13,924 nt of DNA from Desulfobacteraceae bacterium (GTDB lineage: Bacteria; Desulfobacterota; Desulfobacteria; Desulfobacterales; UBA11574): the NCBI GenBank assembly GCA_030671225.1, contig DAOVAE010000007.1:1-13924 (forward strand). The letters are read 5' to 3'. Numbering within the stretch: position 1 is the first letter of the stretch; every line of letters begins with the position of its first letter. The notes under the pieces were generated by a model. It had not been told where the DNA came from and ran no database searches. It saw only the letters and a list, made by a program, of their open reading frames with translations. The position numbers and the translations under genes are program-made. Positions 1 through 5,313 of the stretch are shown piece after piece.

Positions 1-2268
1 GTCTTTTATGGTAACCCCTCCGGCTTTTAACTGATCACGAATCTTATCGGCAAGATCCCAGTTTTTCTCCAGCCTGGCTTTATCTCTTTCTTGGATCAGG
101 CGCTCAATCTCAGGATCATGAGATTCATCTTGAAAATCGAAGATTTTCAGTACCGAATCTATATTACGGAACGCGTCTACAATTTTCAAAGCGCCGTCCG
201 GATCTATTTTGTTTTCCAGGGTCAGGATGTTAACCTTTTTTACAATTTTAAATGTCGAGGCCATGGCGGCCGATATATTCAGGTCATTATCCATGGCACT
301 AATAAAACCGTGCTTTAAGTCATACAAAAGCTGGTCCAGCTCAGGATAAGGAGGAGCGTCCGATTTAGCATGAACCAAGGCATAAATACATGCATCAATC
401 CTTTTTAGGGAACGTTTGGCATCTTTAAGCCTCTCTTTTGAAAAAACAACCGGTTTTCTGTAATGGACGCTAAGCAGCCAGTACCTGATCTCCCTGCCGG
501 AGTACCCCATGCCTGTCAGATCAGAAAGGGTAGGTCCTGCACCCTGTTCGTCTACCTTTTTGCCACCCACCAGGACCCTGTCGCAGTGCACCCAGTATCT
601 GGCAAGCGGTTTGCCGGTCACAGCACCGGCAATTGCGATTTTATTTTCGTGATGAGGGAAAACCAACTCCCGGCTGCTGGTGTGGATATCATAGCTTTCC
701 CCAAGATATTTCATTGCCATGGTAGCACACTGAATATGCCATGAAGGACGAACATTGCCCCATTCGGTCTTAGTGAATATTCCCCTTTTCAGTTCAGAAA
801 GTCTGGATCTTTTTAAAAGTGTAAAGTCTCTTGGATTATCCTTTTCATATTCATCAAGATCTACTGTGGCACCAAGTTTTATCTTGTTAATATCGATGCC
901 TGAAAGCCTGCCATAATCGGAAAAGCGGGAAATATCAAAGTACAAAGATCTTAGTTTCTCATATGCACACCCTTTTTTTACAAGTTTTTCAGCCAGCATA
1001 ACCATATCATCAACATGTTCACTTGCCCTGGGGTATTTAGAAGCAGGCTTAATTTCAAGGACATCCAGATCTTTTTTGAAAGAATCGATATGTTTTGCGG
1101 TAAATTCTGATAGATCCAGACCTGCTTTTTCAGATCCGTTTATGGTCTTGTCGTCCAGATCTGTTATGTTCATGATGTGTGTTACATCATACCCCCTGTA
1201 TTCCAGATAACGGCATAAAAGGTCTGAAAAGACAAAACGCCTGCATTCTCCCACATGCATCCTTGCGTGTGCTGTGGGTCCGCATGAATAGAGGGAGACC
1301 TTGCCCGGCAAAAGAGGTTCAAACGGTTCCTTGCTCCGGCCCATGGTGTTGAACAGTTTCAGGCCGACTTTTTCGCGTACCGCAAAAAGCGGTGTGCTGA
1401 GGTATCGTTCACCGCCGTCCGGGAATATCACCACAATCATACCCTCAGCCATTTTCTCAGCCTGTTTTTGAGCAATTACCATGGCAGCTCCGCTGCTCAT
1501 ACCCACAAAGAGGCCTTCTTGTTTCGCAAGCTTTCGTGTCATTTCAAAAGCTTCTTCGTCATCGATGTTTACAATTTGATCAAGACGGTTTTTTTCAAAA
1601 ATTTCCGGACGATAAGCCTCTTTCATGTTTTTCAGACCCTGGATTTTATGACCCAGGTAAGGCTCAACACCGATTATCTGTATATCGGGATTATATTCTT
1701 TCAGCCGTCTTTCAAGGCCCATAAGGGTTCCACTCGTACCCAGAGTGGCAACGACCGTAGAGACTTTTCCGCCGGTCTGCTCCCAGATTTCAGCGGCTGT
1801 TCCAAAATAGTGGGCCTGCCAGTTCGCAGGGTTATTGAATTGATCCGCCATAAAATATGATTCGGGATTTTCCCTGGCTAAACGATAGACCTCTTCAATG
1901 GCTCCATCTGTCCCCAGATGTCCGGGCGTAAGTAAAATTTCCGCACCACGGGCTTTTAAGATCTTTTGCCGTTCAACGCTGGCAGACTCGGACATGGTTA
2001 ACAGAAGCTTATACCCTTTTACCGAACATACGAGAGCCAACCCGATGCCAGTGTTCCCGCTTGTGGCTTCGATTACTGTTTTACCAGGTGTGAGTTCGCC
2101 GGATTTCTCACCGTTTTCGATCATATAAAGGGCGGCTCTATCCTTGATGGAACCGCCGGGGTTAAAATATTCCAGCTTTGCCAGGATTTTTACCTGCGGG
2201 TTTGGATTGAGATTCTTTATTTCAACAAGCGGAGTATTACCGATGGCGTCTAGAATTGAGTGGGTCAT
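1..2268 (-). CDS. Cysteine synthase (CysM/CysK-like) fused to divergent cysteinyl-tRNA synthetase module, 3' end outside window
   Basis: One uninterrupted frame of 756 codons; I translated every line and found no stop. The ATG at 2268 has GGAG 10 nt upstream. Residues 1-295 are a PLP beta-replacement enzyme making cysteine from O-acetylserine (or a related activated serine) and a sulfur donor: PLP lysine K42 in NPGGSIKDR, TSGNT at 69-73, phosphate loop GTSGT at 177-181, and MSSGA near 257, ending PDGGERYLST. The EATSGNTG and PDGGERYLST forms lean towards CysM. From about residue 300 a CysRS follows: LFNTMGRSKEPF, YSCGPT (C329), NITDLDDK, WHIQC (C514), FPHHEN (539), LLSVHYR and a helical C-terminal region, with roughly a dozen residues missing off the edge. 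Key CysRS residues differ: HVGE (338-341) for HIGH, TSSRE (530-534) for GGGxD, K543 for the zinc-ligand Glu, and KVDEQ (571-575) for KMSKS. The synthase half looks active; aminoacylation is doubtful. It lies 38 bp after tmk. Confidence 0.9.
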   Translation of the reverse strand, partial: MTHSILDAIGNTPLVEIKNLNPNPQVKILAKLEYFNPGGSIKDRAALYMIENGEKSGELTPGKTVIEATSGNTGIGLALVCSVKGYKLLLTMSESASVERQKILKARGAEILLTPGHLGTDGAIEEVYRLARENPESYFMADQFNNPANWQAHYFGTAAEIWEQTGGKVSTVVATLGTSGTLMGLERRLKEYNPDIQIIGVEPYLGHKIQGLKNMKEAYRPEIFEKNRLDQIVNIDDEEAFEMTRKLAKQEGLFVGMSSGAAMVIAQKQAEKMAEGMIVVIFPDGGERYLSTPLFAVREKVGLKLFNTMGRSKEPFEPLLPGKVSLYSCGPTAHARMHVGECRRFVFSDLLCRYLEYRGYDVTHIMNITDLDDKTINGSEKAGLDLSEFTAKHIDSFKKDLDVLEIKPASKYPRASEHVDDMVMLAEKLVKKGCAYEKLRSLYFDISRFSDYGRLSGIDINKIKLGATVDLDEYEKDNPRDFTLLKRSRLSELKRGIFTKTEWGNVRPSWHIQCATMAMKYLGESYDIHTSSRELVFPHHENKIAIAGAVTGKPLARYWVHCDRVLVGGKKVDEQGAGPTLSDLTGMGYSGREIRYWLLSVHYRKPVVFSKERLKDAKRSLKRIDACIYALVHAKSDAPPYPELDQLLYDLKHGFISAMDNDLNISAAMASTFKIVKKVNILTLENKIDPDGALKIVDAFRNIDSVLKIFDFQDESHDPEIERLIQERDKARLEKNWDLADKIRDQLKAGGVTIKD

Positions 2269-2306
2269 TATTACAATACTCCATATTATATTCCGGTTTT
2301 TGCGGG

Positions 2307-2948
2307 TTAGACGGTGGAGTTAATTTCAATAGACAATATTTTTATGATTTCATTACGAACCTGGTTTTCATCCATAGATGCATCGATCACCCTAAATCGC
2401 CCGGGCTCAAGGCGTGCAAGTTCAAGATAGCCTGATCGTACCTTGTTATGAAATGAGAGTTTTTCTTCTTCAAACCGGGTTTCCACACTTTCCCTGTCGC
2501 CGTTTTCTATCTGTTTCCAGGCACGTAAAAGTCCCTTTTCAGGTGGCAGATCAAGCAAGATCGTAATGTCGGGCTTTAAGTTATCAAGCAGCAATTTATG
2601 TAATTTGTATATTAAGCCTATATCTAACCCCCTTGCAAAACCCTGATATACTACTGTGGCGTCATAAAAACGGTCACACAGAACCGTTTTGCCTGCCGAT
2701 AAAAATGGATATACGAATTCCCTGATGTGCTGGGCCCGGTCAGCGGTATATAAAAGAAGTTCCGTCAAAGGGTCCATATCCTTACTTGCAGGGTCCAAAA
2801 GAATCGCCCGTATCTTTTCCCCGATCCGGGTGCCCCCCGGTTCCCTTGTAATGATACAGTCATGCCCATTGTCTTGAAGAAACTTAACAATATTCTTTAT
2901 CTGGGTGGTCTTGCCGGAGCCTTCTATTCCTTCAAAGGAGATAAACAT
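2307..2948 (-). CDS. tmk: Thymidylate kinase
   Basis: Phosphorylates dTMP to dTDP in the cytoplasm for DNA precursor supply. The P-loop GIEGSGKTT starts at residue 7, followed by TREPGGT (substrate/acceptor region) and the DRF signature in LCDRFYDATVVYQG; a basic LID-like segment around RAWKQIENGDRESVETR follows. With the start at 2948 the protein is 213 aa, the usual size for bacterial Tmk, and it begins MFISFEGIEG as family members do. An in-frame ATG at 2999 would add 17 residues (MGAFCKGLNFRHLNWNI), but these are encoded largely by a dispersed repeat fragment and are unlikely to be translated. The ribosome site at 2948 is weak (GGA about 5 nt upstream). It sits between yhaM and the cysteine synthase fusion, probably in one transcription unit. 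Confidence 0.95.
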   Translation of the reverse strand: MFISFEGIEGSGKTTQIKNIVKFLQDNGHDCIITREPGGTRIGEKIRAILLDPASKDMDPLTELLLYTADRAQHIREFVYPFLSAGKTVLCDRFYDATVVYQGFARGLDIGLIYKLHKLLLDNLKPDITILLDLPPEKGLLRAWKQIENGDRESVETRFEEEKLSFHNKVRSGYLELARLEPGRFRVIDASMDENQVRNEIIKILSIEINSTV

Positions 2949-2975
2949 AATATTCCAATTTAAATGCCTAAAATT

Positions 2976-3098
2976 GAGACCTTTGCAAAACGCTCCCATG
3001 TGCCCAATTCCAGCGTCAGGCTCAAATTTTAATCCTCAAAATACTCAATCGAAGGATGCAGCGCAACGCAGAAGTTGGACTTTTTACGAAGCCGTCAA
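2976..3098. repeat. Composite of two truncated dispersed repeats between yhaM and tmk
   Basis: The spacer between the yhaM stop and the tmk start is not gene-like. Its left part, from 2976, begins GAGACCTTTGCAAAACGCTC and runs to about 3050. Its right part, about 3050-3098, ends TTTTTACGAAGCCGTC. Both resemble ends of palindromic, IS- or MITE-like repeats I remember as numerous in Desulfobacterales genomes; this is recall, not a search. Each looks like one arm only, since no inverted partner of either end is present nearby. No transposase is encoded. The left repeat end supplies the spurious N-terminal extension of tmk. Confidence 0.5.
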
Positions 3099-3119
3099 TC
3101 TTGGTAATGCTGCCAGAAG

Positions 3120-4085
3120 TCATTGAGATGTTCCCCGATTCTTTTTGCCCATATAAAAATGACGCTCAAGCAATCTATGGTACGAGGTCCAGGTTTCATT
3201 GTGATCTTCCTTAGCTATAAAATCTCTAATCCCAATAACCTTGGAGTCTATCTCGTCAATATAATTCAGTATAACAGCCTCAATGGTTTTGGGCGGTTCG
3301 GGCGAGCCGAATTCACGGGTGCCATGATGGCTTACAATCATATGCTTGAGCAAAACCATCTGATCTTCCGGGAAATCCTTAATTCCCGAAAATTTTTCAT
3401 CGATCATTTCGATACCTATCACAATGTGGCTCAGCAACCTGCCCTGGTCGGAATAGTCTATCCTGAATTGGTATTCGAGTTCTTTTGTTTTACCTATATC
3501 ATGAAGTATTGCGCCTGAAATAAGAAGGTCTCTGTCAATTCCGCTGTAATGCCCGGCAACCTTGTCAGCCAGACTGGCCATTGACAGAGTATGTTCCAGA
3601 AGACCTCCAATATAGGCGTGGTGCATTTTTTTTGCTGCAGGTGCGCTTCTAAATTTAAGAACAAACTCCTTATCATTCCAGAATGCTTGAATAAGCTTTT
3701 TAAGATATGCTGTTTTAACGGAAGAGGTTATCTTCAAAAGGCGTTCAAACATACTGTCGATATCGCGACTGGTTGTTGGTAAAAAGTCGGAGGGGTTAAT
3801 GACGTCGGCGGAACATTTTTCCATATTCTTGATAACAAGCTGAAATGCTTCTCTGTATTCATTGACACTTCCCCTTATATGGACAAAATCACCGGAAGAT
3901 ACACCGGCCGATATCTGATCCACATTATCCCATACAACACCCTTTACAGTTCCTGTTTTATCGGAAAGGGTCACATTTAAAAAATTGTTTCCATCCCTTT
4001 TCTGGGATAAAATTTTTTCGGACAACACAAAGATGTCGTCAACAAAATCACCAAGCTTAATTTCATTTATGAACTGATTCTTCAT
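3120..4085 (-). CDS. yhaM: YhaM-type 3'-5' exoribonuclease (OB-fold plus HD domain)
   Basis: A 321-residue protein, close to the roughly 314 aa of Bacillus YhaM. Residues about 10-90 form an OB-fold nucleic-acid binding domain (NVTLSDKTGTVKGVVWDNV, then GDFVHIRGSVNEYREAFQL). Residues about 150-300 are an HD metal-dependent phosphohydrolase domain: H165 in LLEH, the H195-D196 pair in AILHDIGK, H253-H254 in VSHHG, and the terminal acidic motif NYIDEIDSK near 275-282. Known YhaM proteins degrade RNA, and some also ssDNA, from the 3' end with Mn2+ or Co2+; that activity here is inferred from family. The ATG at 4085 follows the surE stop by 2 bp, so the two are probably cotranscribed and perhaps translationally coupled. 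It has no membrane segment or signal peptide. Confidence 0.88.
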   Translation of the reverse strand: MKNQFINEIKLGDFVDDIFVLSEKILSQKRDGNNFLNVTLSDKTGTVKGVVWDNVDQISAGVSSGDFVHIRGSVNEYREAFQLVIKNMEKCSADVINPSDFLPTTSRDIDSMFERLLKITSSVKTAYLKKLIQAFWNDKEFVLKFRSAPAAKKMHHAYIGGLLEHTLSMASLADKVAGHYSGIDRDLLISGAILHDIGKTKELEYQFRIDYSDQGRLLSHIVIGIEMIDEKFSGIKDFPEDQMVLLKHMIVSHHGTREFGSPEPPKTIEAVILNYIDEIDSKVIGIRDFIAKEDHNETWTSYHRLLERHFYMGKKNRGTSQ

Positions 4086-4087
4086 TT

Positions 4088-4885
4088 TTACTCTTTATCT
4101 TTTGCGCCCTGCGTATTGCCGATGGTCTCTTGATCGATATCCCACCGCTTAAGTTCTTCGATCATATTGTAATCCGTCATATCGCATTTAATCGGTGTTA
4201 TGGAGATGAAATTGTCGTCAAGTGCGGCACCGTCAATTTCAGGGTCGTTAAAAGATGTATTGAAATCGTGTCCATGCCAGTAATATATGCGGTTGCGAGG
4301 ATCGATCCTCTTTTCAAGAGATTCAGAATAAAGTGCGGTTCCCTGTTTGCTTATCCGAACACCTTCTATTTTTTCCGTGGGTATATCAGGGATATTTACA
4401 TTGAGGAATGTTCCAAAAGGAAGTCCTTTTTTATGAACATTTTCTGCCAGTGTCGCAGTAAAATGAGCGGCGTAATCATAATCAGCCGCCTGACGCCCCT
4501 GTAAGGAAACGGCAATTGCCGGTACTTTGCATAAAGCAGCCTCTTTGGCGGCAGCAACGGTACCGGAATAGTTGATGTTAACACCCACATTTGCACCGGG
4601 ATTGATTCCTGAAATTACTATGTCCGGTTTGGTATCGAGGATCTCCATAAGGCCTATTTTGACACAGTCAGCCGGTGTTCCGTTCACGGCATATCCCATG
4701 CAACCGCTATTGATATTAACCATGGTTGTGCGAAGTGGTTGATATAGGGTTATTCCATGCCCTACAGCACTTCGCTCGCGGTCAGGCGCAACAACAGTTA
4801 CACCGTGCCGGAGTGTAAACTTTTCATAGAGCGCCCAAAGCCCTTTTGCGTAAATACCGTCATCATTTGTTAATAAAATATTCAT
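4088..4885 (-). CDS. surE: 5'/3'-nucleotidase SurE
   Basis: A 265-residue protein, near the 253 aa of E. coli SurE. Metal-dependent phosphatase acting on nucleoside 5'- and 3'-monophosphates in the cytoplasm. It begins with the diagnostic MNILLTNDDG (metal-binding D8, D9), followed by the SAVGHGIT segment and the loop NPGANVGVNINYSGTVAAAKEA, all typical of the family, then PDIVISGINPG and FLNVNIPDIP. I chose the start at 4885 because it puts the catalytic beta strand at the N terminus; an in-frame ATG at 4951 would add 22 residues with no family counterpart and cross the upstream repeat. No strong ribosome site precedes 4885. It is first in the leftward block surE-yhaM-tmk-cysteine synthase fusion; its promoter should lie within 4886-5200. 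Confidence 0.94.
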   Translation of the reverse strand: MNILLTNDDGIYAKGLWALYEKFTLRHGVTVVAPDRERSAVGHGITLYQPLRTTMVNINSGCMGYAVNGTPADCVKIGLMEILDTKPDIVISGINPGANVGVNINYSGTVAAAKEAALCKVPAIAVSLQGRQAADYDYAAHFTATLAENVHKKGLPFGTFLNVNIPDIPTEKIEGVRISKQGTALYSESLEKRIDPRNRIYYWHGHDFNTSFNDPEIDGAALDDNFISITPIKCDMTDYNMIEELKRWDIDQETIGNTQGAKDKE

Positions 4886-4938
4886 TGTTAATAATGAGTA
4901 AGTCCTAACCCGGAAAAACCGGAAGCAATTGCCACTAA

Positions 4939-4996
4939 GGCACAAAGACACAAAGGAAAACTGTTTGTTAAAATTAATCGTCGTGTCTCAGAGGCG
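4939..4996. repeat. Degenerate inverted repeat with CACAAAGA motif
   Basis: The left arm holds a tandem 8-mer, CACAAAGA then CACAAAGG (4941-4956), preceded by CCACTAAGG. The right arm holds GTGTCT (4983-4988), the exact complement of AGACAC at 4946-4951, followed by CAGAGGCG. The remaining positions of the arms have diverged. The wording of the left arm matches a type of dispersed palindromic repeat I remember from many bacterial genomes; copy number here is unknown. It lies 50-110 bp upstream of the surE start. Confidence 0.4.
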
Positions 4997-5065
4997 AATA
5001 GTTTTGCCATAAAATGCACAAAATTTATTATTAATAAACTAAAGACATTGCATTAAATAGTAACT

Positions 5066-5129
5066 ACATCTTGACTTTTTTTTGTCGAGAAAGCATTTAT
5101 ACTTGATATTTTATTCTTATTCAAGATGT
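5066..5129. promoter_or_regulatory. Overlapping inverted repeats upstream of lptD
   Basis: A perfect 9-bp inverted repeat pairs ACATCTTGA (5066-5074) with TCAAGATGT (5121-5129). The same left arm can instead form a local hairpin, TCTTGAC (5069-5075) with GTCGAGA (5084-5090), with one G-U pair and a loop of eight T. A third option pairs CTTGA (5102-5106) with TCAAG (5121-5125). The structures are mutually exclusive, which suits either an operator spanning a promoter or alternative leader folds. The function is inferred; no regulator is identified. Confidence 0.35.
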
Positions 5130-5138
5130 TATTGATAT

Positions 5139-5163
5139 GGATCAGATCCTGTTCTGATTTTTT
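5139..5163 (+). terminator. Terminator-like hairpin in the lptD leader
   Basis: ATCAGA (5141-5146), a 6-nt loop, then TCTGAT (5153-5158), extendable by two G-U pairs at 5139-5140, with a run of six T at 5158-5163. This is the shape of an intrinsic terminator in the rightward direction, but the stem is short and GC-poor. No rightward gene ends upstream, so if it works it would act inside the lptD leader, about 150 nt before the chosen start. Confidence 0.4.
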
Positions 5164-5313
5164 CATCTCAGACGGATTCATTTGCCCGGAATTTTTTATT
5201 AAATGAGCCACTTGCAAAATTTCCGTTTCTTGCCACAGGGTTGCTTTGATTATTACAGCAAAGTTTCTTCCTGTTCCGAATACAAAGCATCTTTTCCTGA
5301 CTTTTTTACTTGC

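Larger units (their letters stand above)
4886..5313. other. Divergent intergenic region between surE and lptD
   Basis: About 430 bp, strongly AT-rich, with no convincing gene on either strand. It must carry promoters for the leftward surE block and for rightward lptD. It contains a degenerate inverted repeat near surE (4939-4996), an AT-only palindrome around 5027-5041, and a cluster of inverted repeats with a terminator-like hairpin (5066-5163) in front of lptD. Possible lptD promoter elements are TTGACT (5071) with TATACT (5098), spacer 21 and therefore poor, or TTGATA (5103) with TGTTAT (5127), spacer 18. Neither is compelling. Open reading frames across 5053-5313 look like composition artefacts. 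Confidence 0.6.

Noticed and set aside
1..2268. Several plus-strand reading frames of 60-130 codons opposite the cysteine synthase/CysRS fusion
   Set aside because: They are antisense shadows of a long, family-matching minus-strand gene and show no recognisable domains.
2949..2999. 17-residue N-terminal extension of thymidylate kinase
   Set aside because: Encoded largely by a dispersed repeat end; the family start MFISFEGIEG at 2948 gives the standard 213 aa.
2905..3126. Plus-strand reading frame across the yhaM-tmk spacer
   Set aside because: It consists of the antisense of the tmk start plus the two repeat fragments; no ribosome site or family similarity.
5203..5313. Longer lptD start at 5203
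   Set aside because: It would bury the signal peptide behind 37 residues; starts at 5314 or 5362 make a normal exported protein. It remains possible only if the extension is cleaved or the N terminus is unusual.
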